A stretch of 64,000 bases of DNA from Pseudomonas sp. SID14000 (GCF_002165135.1 NZ_NFZQ01000001.1:248001-312000); one strand, 5' to 3'. Shown: positions 48,705 to 58,627, counted from the first letter of the stretch. Numbers and translations are program-made. Notes: a model not told the origin generated them from the sequence alone.

Positions 48705-49834
48705 CAGGCCTGCCCCACCAGCGCACGGACCTGCGGCAGTTGCCAGAAGGCCTCGCGCACCGCCTGGTCGGAGAAGCGTTCATGCAGGCGCTGCAGCATG
48801 TGCTCGGCACAGGCCTGGCGCTGCTGCCCATCCAGCACAGCCATGTGCTTCAGGCCTTGGGCCAGCTGCCCGACGTCGCCCAGCGGGAACAGCACGCCAA
48901 CACCCTCGACCACTTCGCGGGCACCGCCACAGGCCGTGGCCAGTACCGGTACACCAGCGACCATGGCTTCGAGCAGGACCATGCCGAACGGCTCATGGTC
49001 GGAGCTCAGGGCGAACACGTCGAACGCCTGGAAGTAACGGCGTGCATCCGGCACCTGGCCAAGGAAGTCCACCTGCCCGGCAATGCCCAGCTCGGCGGCC
49101 AGCGCCTTGAGCCTGGCTTCCAGACGGCCCTTGCCGAGGATCGCCAGGCGTGCGCCAGCCGGCAGCCCCGGCAGCGCTTCGGCAAAGCCACGCAACAGGG
49201 TGGCCTGGTCCTTGTCCGGGTGCAGGCGCCCGACATTGCCGACAATCCACGCCTGCGCATCCAGGCCCAGGGCCTGGCGGGCATCGGCGCGAGGCACCAG
49301 GGCTGCTTGCAGGGCGTTGATGTCGATGCGGTTGTACAGGGTCTGGATATGCTCTACCGGCCACTGCGGCAGACAGCGGCGCATGTCGTCACGCACGGCG
49401 TCCGACACCCCCAGCAGGCTCAGGCGTTTGCTGAACAGATTGGCGAAAATGCGTCGCCCCTTGCGCTCGTAGTCACCGAAAGCATGGTGCACGCCGATCA
49501 CCGGCAAGCCGGTGCCCAGCAACGCCACGTAGATCGGCTTGAAGCGATGGGCAATGCAGAAAGCGAAATTGCGCTCGGCCGCGATCCGCCGCAATGCGCG
49601 GATGGCGCCGAGTTTCAGGCCGCGCACGGCCCTGGAGCTGAACTCCAGGAACAGCACCTCGTCCGACGCACAGCCAGCCGCTACCTGCGGATCGGCAGCG
49701 CCGGTGAGGAACACCGTGGTGACCTGGTAGCCACGCCCCTGGAACAGGCTGGCGTACTGACGGGCGCAGTCGAGGAACGGCCCGTCATAGCCATGGCAGA
49801 ACTGCAGGATGCGCGGTTCAGAGCGGCTGGTCAT
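48704..49834 (-). CDS. wapH: Glycosyltransferase family 4 (WapH-like)
   Basis: The 376-residue GT4 enzyme has ILQFCHGYDGPFLDCARQYA at the N-terminus. The donor domain has WIVGNVGRLHPDKDQATLLR, LAILGKGRLEARLKALAAEL, VDFLGQVPDARRYFQAFDVF and ALSSDHEPFGMVLLEAMVAG (EPFGMVLLE, the E-x7-E motif). Its place between the Mig-14-like gene and the carbamoyltransferase gene matches PA5004 (wapH), which adds a core hexose in P. aeruginosa. It overlaps the carbamoyltransferase stop by 17 bp. Confidence 0.85.
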   Translation of the reverse strand: MTSRSEPRILQFCHGYDGPFLDCARQYASLFQGRGYQVTTVFLTGAADPQVAAGCASDEVLFLEFSSRAVRGLKLGAIRALRRIAAERNFAFCIAHRFKPIYVALLGTGLPVIGVHHAFGDYERKGRRIFANLFSKRLSLLGVSDAVRDDMRRCLPQWPVEHIQTLYNRIDINALQAALVPRADARQALGLDAQAWIVGNVGRLHPDKDQATLLRGFAEALPGLPAGARLAILGKGRLEARLKALAAELGIAGQVDFLGQVPDARRYFQAFDVFALSSDHEPFGMVLLEAMVAGVPVLATACGGAREVVEGVGVLFPLGDVGQLAQGLKHMAVLDGQQRQACAEHMLQRLHERFSDQAVREAFWQLPQVRALVGQA

Positions 49835-51575
49835 ACGGGGCCGCGCCGTCCTTCACAACCAGGATGTCTTCCATGATCAGGTACTGCAGGTCCGAGCCGA
49901 AGAACATGTTCAGGGCGTCGGTCGGCGAGCAGATCATCGGTTCACCACGGCGGTTCAGCGAGGTGTTCAGCGACACGCCGTTGCCGGTCAGCTCTTCCAG
50001 TGCCTTCATCATGTCGTAATAGCGCGGGTTGTACTCGCGCTTGAGCACCTGGGCACGCGAAGTGCCATCCTCGTGGACCACTTCCGGCACGCGGGTCTTC
50101 CACTCTTCAGCCACTTCGAAGGTGAAGGTCATGAACGGCGCCGGGTGGTCCACCTTGATCATTTGCGGGGCGACGGTGTCGAGCATCGACGGGCAGAAAG
50201 GTCTCCAGCGTTCGCGGAACTTGATCTGCTCGTTGATGCGGTCGGCTACGCCCGGCACGCTCGGGCAACCGATGATAGAACGGCCGCCCAGGGCACGGGG
50301 GCCGAATTCCATGCGGCCCTGGAACCAGGCCACCGGGTTGCCGTCGACCATGATTTTGGCGATGCGCTGCGGCATATCGTCGAGCTTGCGCCACTTTGGC
50401 GCGTTCGGGTGACGGGCGCAGGCAGCGATCACGTCTTCGTTGGAGTACGACGGGCCGAGGTAGACGTGTTCCATCTTCTCGACCGGCACGCCACGGGCGT
50501 GGGAAACGTAGGCGGCAGCACCCACGGCGGTACCCGCGTCACCAGAAGCCGGCTGCACGAACAGCTCTTTCAGGTCTGGGCGGGCGATGATCTTCTGGTT
50601 GAGCTTGACGTTCAGCGCGCAACCGCCGGCAAAGGCCAGCTTGCCGGTTTCACGCAGGGTGTCGCCCAGATAGTAGTCGATCATCTGCAGGGCGATTTTC
50701 TCGAACAGCGCCTGCATGCTGGCCGCGTAATGGATGTACGGCTCGTCGGCGATGTCGCCTTCGCGCTTGGGGCCCAGCCATTCGATCAGCTTAGGCGAGA
50801 AGTAGAAGCCCTTACCCTTCTCTTTATAGCGGCGCAGGCCGATGACGTTGGCGTATTCGGTGTTGATCACCAGTTCGCCGTTTTCGAAGCTGGCCAGGCG
50901 CGAGAAGTCGTACTTGCTGGCGTCGCCATACGGCGCCATGCCCATGACCTTGAACTCGCCGTCGAGCATCTCGAAGCCGAGGAACTCGGTGATTGCACCG
51001 TACAGGCCGCCCAGCGAGTCCGGGTCGAAGAATTCCTTGATCTTGTGGATCTTGCCGTTTTCGCCGTAGCCAAAGAAGGTGGTGGCGTATTCGCCTTTAC
51101 CGTCGATGCCGAGGATTGCGGTTTTTTCCTTGAAGCCCGAGCAGTGGTAGGCACTGGAGGCGTGGGCCAGGTGGTGCTCGACCGGCTCGATCTTGACCTT
51201 TTTCGGGTCGAAGCCCAGTTGTTCCAGGCACCAGACGATCTTCTTGCGGTAGCGCTTGTAGCGACGGTTGCCCATCAGGATGGCGTCGAGGGCGCGGTCC
51301 GGGGCGTACCAGTAGCGCTTGGCATAGTGCCAGCGCGCCTTGCCGAACAGGCTGATCGGGGCGAACGGGATGGCTACCACGTCAACGTCGGATGGCTTGA
51401 TGCCTGCCTGTTCCAGGCAGAACTTCGCCGACTCGTAGGGCATGCGGTTCTTCGCATGCTTGTCACGCACGAAGCGCTCTTCTTCGGCGGCGGCAATCAG
51501 CTTGCCGTCAATGTACAAGGCCGCGGAAGGGTCATGGCTAAGGGCGCCGGACAGGCCAAGAATCGTCAATGCCAA
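49818..51575 (-). CDS. wapO: Carbamoyltransferase (NodU/CmcH family, WapO-like)
   Basis: The 585-residue enzyme is of the NodU/CmcH family, which carbamoylates sugar hydroxyls with carbamoyl phosphate. It has TILGLSGALSHDPSAALYID, AEEERFVRDKHAKN, and the metal-binding HHLAHASSAYHCSGF at about residue 133. Next is ILGIDGKGEY, and the C-terminal FQGRMEFGPRALGGRSIIGC. In Pseudomonas LPS it is expected to place the 7-O-carbamoyl on inner-core heptose; position matches PA5005. The start is TTG (51575); a second TTG lies two codons later. An 8-codon ATG mini-frame (51566-51592) overlaps the start in another frame. Confidence 0.92.
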   Translation of the reverse strand: MALTILGLSGALSHDPSAALYIDGKLIAAAEEERFVRDKHAKNRMPYESAKFCLEQAGIKPSDVDVVAIPFAPISLFGKARWHYAKRYWYAPDRALDAILMGNRRYKRYRKKIVWCLEQLGFDPKKVKIEPVEHHLAHASSAYHCSGFKEKTAILGIDGKGEYATTFFGYGENGKIHKIKEFFDPDSLGGLYGAITEFLGFEMLDGEFKVMGMAPYGDASKYDFSRLASFENGELVINTEYANVIGLRRYKEKGKGFYFSPKLIEWLGPKREGDIADEPYIHYAASMQALFEKIALQMIDYYLGDTLRETGKLAFAGGCALNVKLNQKIIARPDLKELFVQPASGDAGTAVGAAAYVSHARGVPVEKMEHVYLGPSYSNEDVIAACARHPNAPKWRKLDDMPQRIAKIMVDGNPVAWFQGRMEFGPRALGGRSIIGCPSVPGVADRINEQIKFRERWRPFCPSMLDTVAPQMIKVDHPAPFMTFTFEVAEEWKTRVPEVVHEDGTSRAQVLKREYNPRYYDMMKALEELTGNGVSLNTSLNRRGEPMICSPTDALNMFFGSDLQYLIMEDILVVKDGAAPYDQPL

Positions 51576-51678
51576 GGGATTAGCCTCTTCATTCGGTAAA
51601 AATGCGCCAGCGGCCTCTTGGGCGGGTGGCGGCTAAAGGGCGGGATTATAACGCAAACATCAGGAACTGCGCGGTCGT

Positions 51679-51772
51679 TGTGGGAGCAGCCTTGTGCTGC
51701 GAAGAGGACCTCATGGACCATGCAAATGCATAGCCTGTTCCGGCCTCTTCGCAGCACAGGGCTGCTCCTACA
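51679..51772. repeat. REP doublet in inverted orientation
   Basis: TGTGGGAGCAGCCTTGTGCT then GCGAAGAGG, a ~38-nt spacer, then GGCCTCTTCGCAGCACAGGG, then CTGCTCCTACA. Same subfamily as 38051-38147, with diverged centre. It lies between rlmJ and wapO. Confidence 0.85.
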
Positions 51773-51816
51773 GGGATGCACAAGGTTTAAAGTTTTGCGC
51801 AAGACAGTAGTGCGGC

Positions 51817-52653
51817 TTACTCGGCGATCAGCCAATCCATGCGGTAGCTACCTGCCGTCTGCGCCAGTTCCTTGGCCAGCCATGGCAGCAGCTCCTTGAG
51901 CTCTTCCTCCAGCCCCCACGGCGGATTGGCGATGGCCAGGCCGGAGCCATTGAGCCCCTGCGGGCTGTCCTGGTGGTGCACATACAGCTCGACCCGCAGC
52001 AGCTTCGGCGCGCCGGTGCTGGTCAGGTCCTGGTAGAAGCGGGTCAGCGAGCGCTGGTCCTTGATCGGGTACCAGATGGCCACGACGGTCTGGCGCATGC
52101 GGCCGATCGCCTCTTTCATGGCGGTGGTGCAGCGCTTGAGTTCGTCAGCCTGCTCGAACGGCGGATCGATCAGCATGATCGCGCGCTTTTCCTGCACGGG
52201 CAGCAAGGCCCGCGGCACATGCCAGCCTTCACCAAGGTGCACGACCACGCGCGGGTCTTTCTTCATGTTCTCCTTGAGCAGCGGCCCGTCTTCGGGATGC
52301 TTCTCGTTGAGCAGGGCGCGGTCCTGCTGGCGCATCAGGCGGCGAGCCAGCTCGGGCGAACCGGGGTAATAGCGCAGCTCGCCGTCGGCGTTCAAGCGCT
52401 TGATGATACGTAGATAGTCGTCGGCCATGGCCGGCAGGTCATCGCGATTCCACAGGCGGGCGACACCTTCCAGGTACTCGCCGGTGCGGGTTGCCTGGTC
52501 GCCCTGCAGGTCGTACAGACCGAGCCCTGCGTGGGTATCGATGTAGGCGAACGGCTGCTCCTTGCGCGACATCAGGGCGATGAGGCGGGTCAGCACGATG
52601 TGTTTGAGGACGTCGGCGTGGTTGCCGGCATGGAAGGCGTGACGATAGTTCAT
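51817..52653 (-). CDS. rlmJ: 23S rRNA (adenine2030-N6)-methyltransferase RlmJ
   Basis: RlmJ methylates A2030 of 23S rRNA with SAM. The 278-residue protein starts with the characteristic MNYRHAFHAGNHADVLKHIV. It has the SAM-binding FAYIDTHAGLGLYDLQG and the catalytic motif IMLIDPPFEQADE (DPPF). The later LLRVELYVHHQDSPQGLNGS and IANPPWGLEEEL blocks are family-typical. The ATG at 52653 is preferred because the upstream open extension lacks family similarity. Confidence 0.95.
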   Translation of the reverse strand: MNYRHAFHAGNHADVLKHIVLTRLIALMSRKEQPFAYIDTHAGLGLYDLQGDQATRTGEYLEGVARLWNRDDLPAMADDYLRIIKRLNADGELRYYPGSPELARRLMRQQDRALLNEKHPEDGPLLKENMKKDPRVVVHLGEGWHVPRALLPVQEKRAIMLIDPPFEQADELKRCTTAMKEAIGRMRQTVVAIWYPIKDQRSLTRFYQDLTSTGAPKLLRVELYVHHQDSPQGLNGSGLAIANPPWGLEEELKELLPWLAKELAQTAGSYRMDWLIAE

Positions 52654-52720
52654 GGCAACTCCTGCGGGGGTGGCAAGTTTACCTTGCCTTGCAGGCGGAG
52701 TCAGGCCTGGCTGCTGATCG

Positions 52721-52824
52721 GCGGCGGCTTCTTCGCGGCAAACCCGCTCCCACAGGCACCTCACAGAATTTGAGATCTGTGCAATTCCTGTGGGAGCGGG
52801 TTCACCCGCGAAGCAGGCGCCGCC
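52721..52824. repeat. REP doublet in inverted orientation
   Basis: GCGGCGGCTTCTTCGCGGCA, then AACCCGCTCCCACAGG, faces CCTGTGGGAGCGGGTTCACC, then CGCGAAGCAGGCGCCGCC. It is of the CTTCGCGGG-AAACCCGCTC subfamily, between rlmJ and putP. Confidence 0.85.
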
Positions 52825-52837
52825 GACTCAACGGGTA

Positions 52838-54316
52838 TTACTTGTCAGCGTGATACGCAGCATCAGCAGTCTCGAAGCGCTTGACCATTGCCTGCGACGG
52901 GCTGCCCAGCTTGCTCACCACGATGATGGCGATGCTGGCGAACAGGAAGCCCGGAATGATTTCGTACAGCCCGAGGGTGTCGAAATTTTTCCACAGGATC
53001 ACGGTCAGCGCACCCACCACGATACCGGCCAGCGCACCGTTACGGGTCATGCCCTTCCACAGCACCGAAATCAGTACCACCGGACCGAAAGCAGCACCGA
53101 AGCCGGCCCAGGCGTAAGCCACCAGGCCCAGCACGCGGTTTTCCGGGTTGGCAGCCATGGCGATGGCGATCAGGGCCACGGCCAGCACCATCAGGCGGCC
53201 GACCCACACCAGCTCGACCTGCGAAGCGTTCTTGCGCAGGAAGGACTTGTAGAAGTCTTCGGTCAGGGCGCTGGAGCACACCAGCAGCTGGCAGCTCAAG
53301 GTACTCATCACCGCCGCCAGGATGGCCGACAGCAGCACGCCGGCGATCCACGGGTTGAACAGGATCTTGGCCAGCTCGATGAACACACGCTCGTGGTTCT
53401 CGGTGACCGGGCCCGCCAGCTCAGGGTGTGCCGAGAAGTAGGCGATACCGAAGAAGCCCACGGCGCAGGTACCGACCAGGCACAGGATCATCCAGGTCAT
53501 GGAAATACGACGAGCGTTGGCGATCGACTTCACCGAGTCGGCAGCCATGAAACGCGCCAGGATGTGCGGCTGGCCAAAGTAGCCCAGCCCCCAACCCATC
53601 AGCGAGATGATGCCGATGAAGGAGGCGCCCTTGAGCATGTCGAAGCTGGCTGGATTCACCGCCTCGATGGCAGCGAAGGTGGTATCGAAACCGCCAGTGG
53701 AGATCAGCACGATCACCGGGGTGAGGATCAGCGCGAAGATCATCAGCGAAGCCTGTACGGTATCGGTCCAGCTCACCGCCAGGAAGCCACCGACGAAGGT
53801 GTAGGCGATGGTCGCTGCGGCGCCGGCCCACAGGGCGGTTTCGTACGACATGCCGAAGGTGCTCTCGAACAGGCGAGCACCGGCAACGATGCCGGAAGCG
53901 CAGTAGATGGTGAAGAACACCAGGATCACGATGGCCGAGATGATCCGCAGCACGCCGCTGTTGTCTTCGAAGCGGCTGGAGAAGTAGTCCGGCAGGGTCA
54001 GCGCATCGCCGTTGTGCTCGGTCTGCACGCGCAGACGGCCAGCGACGAACAACCAGTTCAGGTAGGCGCCGACGGTCAGGCCGATGGCAATCCAGGCTTC
54101 GGACAAGCCGGCGAAGTAGATGGCGCCCGGCAGGCCCATCAGCAGCCAGCCGCTCATGTCGGAAGCGCCGGCGGAAAGCGCGGTAACCACGCTACCCAGG
54201 CTGCGACCGCCGAGGATGTAGTCGGAAAGGTTTTTGGTGGAGCGATAGGCGGCGAAGCCGATCAGCACCATTGCCGCGATATAGACCACGAAAGTGATCG
54301 TTAGTGGATTGCCCAT
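52838..54316 (-). CDS. putP: Sodium/proline symporter PutP
   Basis: PutP imports proline with Na+ for use as carbon and nitrogen source. The 492-residue SSS-family protein has about thirteen membrane helices. Its typical motifs are SDYILGGRSLGSVVTALSAG, ASDMSGWLLMGLPGAIYFAG and NWLFVAGRLRVQTEHNGDAL near the N-terminus, and GYFGQPHILARFMAADSVKS mid-protein. It is divergent from putA across a 357-bp region with GTTGCA-type motifs that fit PutA control. Confidence 0.96.
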   Translation of the reverse strand: MGNPLTITFVVYIAAMVLIGFAAYRSTKNLSDYILGGRSLGSVVTALSAGASDMSGWLLMGLPGAIYFAGLSEAWIAIGLTVGAYLNWLFVAGRLRVQTEHNGDALTLPDYFSSRFEDNSGVLRIISAIVILVFFTIYCASGIVAGARLFESTFGMSYETALWAGAAATIAYTFVGGFLAVSWTDTVQASLMIFALILTPVIVLISTGGFDTTFAAIEAVNPASFDMLKGASFIGIISLMGWGLGYFGQPHILARFMAADSVKSIANARRISMTWMILCLVGTCAVGFFGIAYFSAHPELAGPVTENHERVFIELAKILFNPWIAGVLLSAILAAVMSTLSCQLLVCSSALTEDFYKSFLRKNASQVELVWVGRLMVLAVALIAIAMAANPENRVLGLVAYAWAGFGAAFGPVVLISVLWKGMTRNGALAGIVVGALTVILWKNFDTLGLYEIIPGFLFASIAIIVVSKLGSPSQAMVKRFETADAAYHADK

Positions 54317-54673
54317 GCTTGTGCCCTGGCGTTTGTTTTTATGTCATGCACAACCCTCTTCACGACGGTTGCACCCAGGCGGCGCATCCTATGCAACAAC
54401 GCAAAGCGGGTGCAACCATTTTTCATTTGCAAGTTGCACCTGCTCGCGCCTTTTCCGATAAAGCGGTTTTTTTGCTCCTTTTTGGAGCAATGCGTCCGCT
54501 TTTCAGAATAAAACGCACCGAAAACACCCCTTTTCAGGATGTGAAAATGGCTGTCGGACGAGTTGCACCTTTTCCATGAAAAATTCGGGTTGCACCTGGT
54601 TGCACCCGAATTGTCCTACAGCTACTCTTGGCGCCAGCTTAGGCCACAACCGTGGCAATAACGAGGATAAGAA
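54317..54673. promoter_or_regulatory. putP/putA control region with eight GTTGCA-type motifs
   Basis: The 357-bp divergent region has no plausible gene. It carries GGTTGCACC or its core at 54367-54375, 54392-54397 (reverse), 54409-54417 (reverse), 54433-54440, 54562-54569, 54588-54596 and 54598-54606. A weaker TGCACAAC lies near 54347. The E. coli PutA operator core is GTTGCA. Four sites cluster near putP and three near putA, with two in tandem 10 bp apart. This suits cooperative binding by the PutA ribbon-helix-helix domain. Confidence 0.75.
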
Positions 54674-57600
54674 ATGGCGACGACCACCCTTGGGGTCAAA
54701 CTCGATGACCCGACCCGTGAGCGACTCAAGGCAGCTGCGCAGTCGATTGACCGCACGCCGCACTGGTTGATCAAGCAAGCGATCTTCAACTACCTGGAGA
54801 AGCTCGAGGGTGGTGCCACCCTGACCGAACTCAACGGCCATGCCAGCAGCCTGGCCGACGACGCCGGTGACGTCCAGCCCGACCACAGCCATCAGTGCTT
54901 CCTCGAGTTTGCCGAGAGCATCCTGCCACAGTCGGTACTGCGCTCGGCGATCACCGCCGCCTACCGCCGCCCCGAGCAGGAAGTGGTACCGATGCTGCTG
55001 GAGCAGGCGCGCCTGAGCGCCCCACTGGCCGAAGCGACCAACAAGATGGCCGCCGGCATCGCCGAAAAACTGCGTAACCAGAAGAGCGCTGGCGGTCGTG
55101 CCGGTATCGTCCAGGGCCTGCTGCAGGAATTCTCGCTGTCATCCCAGGAAGGCGTGGCGCTCATGTGCCTGGCCGAAGCCCTGCTTCGCATCCCCGACAA
55201 GGGCACCCGTGACGCGCTGATTCGCGACAAGATCAGCACCGGCAACTGGCAGCCGCACCTGGGCAACAGCCCGTCGCTGTTCGTCAACGCCGCAACCTGG
55301 GGCCTGCTGCTGACCGGCAAGCTGGTGTCCACCCACAACGAGTCCGGCCTCACCGCCTCGCTCACCCGCATCATCGGCAAGAGCGGCGAGCCGATGATCC
55401 GCAAGGGCGTCGACATGGCCATGCGCCTGATGGGCGAGCAGTTCGTCACCGGCGAAACCATCGCCGAAGCCCTGGCCAACGCCAGCCGCTTCGAGTCCAA
55501 AGGCTTCCGCTACTCCTACGACATGCTCGGCGAAGCCGCACTGACCGAGCACGACGCGCAGAAGTACCTGGCGTCCTACGAGCAGGCCATCCATTCGATC
55601 GGCAAGGCCTCCCATGGCCGCGGCATCTATGAAGGCCCGGGCATCTCGATCAAGCTGTCGGCGCTGCACCCGCGCTACAGCCGCGCCCAGTACGAGCGCG
55701 TGATGGAAGAGCTGTACCCGCGCCTGCTGTCGCTGACCCTGCTAGCCAAGCAGTACGACATCGGCCTGAACATCGACGCCGAAGAGGCCGACCGTCTGGA
55801 GCTGTCGCTCGACCTGCTCGAGCGCCTGTGCTTCGAGCCTTCGCTGGCTGGCTGGAACGGTATCGGCTTCGTCATCCAGGCCTACCAGAAGCGCTGCCCG
55901 TACGTGATCGACTATGTCATCGACCTGGCCAAGCGCAGCCGCCACCGCCTGATGATCCGCCTGGTGAAAGGCGCCTACTGGGACAGCGAGATCAAGCGCG
56001 CCCAGGTCGAAGGCCTGGAAGGCTACCCGGTGTACACCCGCAAGGTGTACACCGACGTCTCCTACGTCGCCTGCGCCCGCAAGCTGCTGGCCGTGCCGGA
56101 AGCCATCTACCCGCAGTTCGCCACCCACAACGCCCACACCCTGTCGGCCATCTACCACATTGCCGGGCAGAACTATTACCCGGGCCAGTACGAGTTCCAG
56201 TGCCTGCACGGCATGGGCGAGCCGCTGTACGAACAGGTGGTCGGCAAGATTTCCGAAGGCAAGCTGAACCGCCCGTGCCGCGTCTATGCACCGGTCGGCA
56301 CTCACGAAACGCTGCTGGCCTACCTGGTGCGTCGCCTGCTGGAAAACGGCGCCAACACCTCGTTCGTCAATCGCATCGCCGACCACTCGATCTCCATCCA
56401 GGAACTGGTCGCCGACCCGGTCGCCAGCATCGAGCGCATGGGTACCCAGGAAGGTAGCATCGGCCTGCCGCACCCACGCATCCCGCTGCCGCGTGAACTG
56501 TATGGCAGCGAGCGGGCCAACTCGGCCGGCATCGACATGGCCAACGAACACCGCCTGGCGTCGCTGTCCTGCGCCATGCTGGCCACCGCCCACAACGACT
56601 GGAAAGCCGCCCCGCTGCTGGCTTGCGCCGCCAGCGAAGGCGCTGCTGCGCCGGTGCTGAACCCGGCGGACCACCGCGACGTGGTCGGCCATGTTCAGGA
56701 AGCCACTGTCGCCGACGTCGACAACGCCATCCAGTGTGCCCTGAATGCCGCACCGATCTGGCAGGCCACGCCGCCAGCCGAGCGTGCTGCCATTCTGGAA
56801 CGCACCGCCGACCTGATGGAGGCCGAAATCCAGCCGCTGATGGGCCTGCTGATTCGCGAAGCCGGCAAGACCTTCGCCAACGCCATCGCCGAAGTGCGTG
56901 AAGCCGTGGACTTCCTGCGCTACTACGCAGTGCAGGCACGCAACGATTTCAGCAACGACGCCCACCGCCCACTGGGCCCGGTGGTGTGTATCAGCCCATG
57001 GAACTTCCCGCTGGCGATCTTCACCGGCCAGGTGGCCGCAGCGCTTGCCGCCGGTAACCCGGTACTGGCCAAACCGGCCGAGCAAACCCCGCTGATCGCC
57101 GCCCAGGCCGTGCGCCTGCTGCTGGAAGCCGGTATTCCGGAAGGCGTGCTGCAGCTGCTGCCAGGCCGCGGTGAAACCGTCGGTGCCGGCCTGGTCGGTG
57201 ACGAGCGCGTCAAAGGCGTGATGTTCACCGGTTCCACCGAAGTGGCCCGCCTGCTGCAGCGCAACGTCGCCGGCCGCCTGGACAACCAGGGCCGCCCGAT
57301 CCCGCTGATCGCCGAAACCGGCGGCCAGAACGCGATGATCGTCGACTCCTCGGCATTGACCGAGCAGGTAGTGATCGACGTGGTGTCCTCGGCCTTCGAC
57401 AGTGCCGGCCAGCGTTGCTCGGCCCTGCGCGTGCTGTGCCTGCAGGAAGACTCCGCCGACCGCGTGATCGAAATGCTCAAGGGCGCCATGGCCGAAAGCC
57501 GCCTGGGCAGCCCGGACCGCCTGGCCGTGGACATTGGCCCAGTGATCGACGCCGAAGCCAAGGCCGGCATCGAGAAGCACATCCAGGGCATGCGCGAGAA

Positions 57601-58627
57601 AGGCCGTTCGGTCTACCAGGTGGCCATTGCCGATGCTGCCGAGATCAAGCGCGGCACCTTCGTCATGCCGACCCTGATCGAGCTGGAAAGCTTCGACGAA
57701 CTGAAACGCGAAATCTTCGGCCCGGTACTGCACGTGGTGCGCTACAACCGTCGCAACCTGGACCAGCTGATCGAGCAGATCAACAATTCCGGCTACGGCC
57801 TGACCCTCGGCGTGCACACCCGCATCGACGAGACCATCGCCAAGGTGGTGGAAACCGCCAACGCCGGCAACATGTACGTCAACCGCAACATCGTTGGTGC
57901 GGTGGTAGGCGTGCAGCCGTTCGGTGGTGAAGGCCTGTCCGGCACCGGCCCGAAAGCCGGCGGCCCGCTGTACCTGTACCGCCTGCTGTCGACCCGCCCG
58001 GCCGACGCGATTGGCCGCCACTTCCAGCAGCAGGACGGCGAAGGCAAGCCTGACCGTGCCCTGCACGAGCAGCTGATCAAGCCGCTGCACGGCCTGAAGG
58101 CCTGGGCCGAAAGCAACCAGCTGGCCGACCTGGCCGCGCTGTGCAACCAGTTTGCCAGCCAGTCGCAGAGCGGCATCGCCCGCCTGCTGCCCGGCCCGAC
58201 CGGCGAGCGCAACAGCTACACCATCCTGCCGCGTGAGCACGTGCTGTGCCTGGCCGACAACGAGGCCGACCTGCTGGCGCAGTTCGCCGCAGTGCTGGCG
58301 GTTGGCAGCTCGGCGGTATGGGCTGACGGCGAGCCGGGCAAGGCCCTGCGTGCCCGCCTGCCGCGTGAGCTGCAGGCCAAGGTCAAGCTGGTGGCGGACT
58401 GGAACAAGGATGAAGTGGCGTTCGACGCCGTGATCCATCATGGCGACTCGGACCAGCTGCGCGGCGTGTGCCAGCAGGTGGCCAAGCGTGCCGGTGCGAT
58501 CGTGGGCGTGCACGGGCTGTCCAGCGGGGATCATCAGATTGCGCTGGAGCGTCTGGTGATCGAGCGGGCGGTGAGTGTGAACACTGCTGCGGCGGGTGGT
58601 AATGCCAGCCTGATGACCATTGGCTGA
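54674..58627 (+). CDS. putA: Trifunctional proline utilisation A protein PutA
   Basis: PutA oxidises proline to glutamate in two steps and represses its own genes. The 1317-residue protein has an N-terminal ribbon-helix-helix DNA-binding domain (TTTLGVKLDDPTRERLKAAA, about 1-47). The PRODH barrel follows, with the FAD motif RLMIRLVKGAYWDSEIK at about residue 428. The P5C dehydrogenase has PWNFPLAIFTGQVAAALAAG, FTGSTEVARLL, AETGGQNAMIV (Glu, about 881) and FDSAGQRCSALRV (Cys, about 913). The C-terminal domain ends ERAVSVNTAAAGGNASLMTI. The DNA-binding domain marks it as the trifunctional type. It is divergent from putP. Confidence 0.98.
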   Translation: MATTTLGVKLDDPTRERLKAAAQSIDRTPHWLIKQAIFNYLEKLEGGATLTELNGHASSLADDAGDVQPDHSHQCFLEFAESILPQSVLRSAITAAYRRPEQEVVPMLLEQARLSAPLAEATNKMAAGIAEKLRNQKSAGGRAGIVQGLLQEFSLSSQEGVALMCLAEALLRIPDKGTRDALIRDKISTGNWQPHLGNSPSLFVNAATWGLLLTGKLVSTHNESGLTASLTRIIGKSGEPMIRKGVDMAMRLMGEQFVTGETIAEALANASRFESKGFRYSYDMLGEAALTEHDAQKYLASYEQAIHSIGKASHGRGIYEGPGISIKLSALHPRYSRAQYERVMEELYPRLLSLTLLAKQYDIGLNIDAEEADRLELSLDLLERLCFEPSLAGWNGIGFVIQAYQKRCPYVIDYVIDLAKRSRHRLMIRLVKGAYWDSEIKRAQVEGLEGYPVYTRKVYTDVSYVACARKLLAVPEAIYPQFATHNAHTLSAIYHIAGQNYYPGQYEFQCLHGMGEPLYEQVVGKISEGKLNRPCRVYAPVGTHETLLAYLVRRLLENGANTSFVNRIADHSISIQELVADPVASIERMGTQEGSIGLPHPRIPLPRELYGSERANSAGIDMANEHRLASLSCAMLATAHNDWKAAPLLACAASEGAAAPVLNPADHRDVVGHVQEATVADVDNAIQCALNAAPIWQATPPAERAAILERTADLMEAEIQPLMGLLIREAGKTFANAIAEVREAVDFLRYYAVQARNDFSNDAHRPLGPVVCISPWNFPLAIFTGQVAAALAAGNPVLAKPAEQTPLIAAQAVRLLLEAGIPEGVLQLLPGRGETVGAGLVGDERVKGVMFTGSTEVARLLQRNVAGRLDNQGRPIPLIAETGGQNAMIVDSSALTEQVVIDVVSSAFDSAGQRCSALRVLCLQEDSADRVIEMLKGAMAESRLGSPDRLAVDIGPVIDAEAKAGIEKHIQGMREKGRSVYQVAIADAAEIKRGTFVMPTLIELESFDELKREIFGPVLHVVRYNRRNLDQLIEQINNSGYGLTLGVHTRIDETIAKVVETANAGNMYVNRNIVGAVVGVQPFGGEGLSGTGPKAGGPLYLYRLLSTRPADAIGRHFQQQDGEGKPDRALHEQLIKPLHGLKAWAESNQLADLAALCNQFASQSQSGIARLLPGPTGERNSYTILPREHVLCLADNEADLLAQFAAVLAVGSSAVWADGEPGKALRARLPRELQAKVKLVADWNKDEVAFDAVIHHGDSDQLRGVCQQVAKRAGAIVGVHGLSSGDHQIALERLVIERAVSVNTAAAGGNASLMTIG

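Noticed and set aside
55742..58534. Long open frame of 930 codons on the minus strand inside putA
   Set aside because: It is fully antisense to putA, and its translation is a low-complexity shadow of high-GC codons with no family resemblance.
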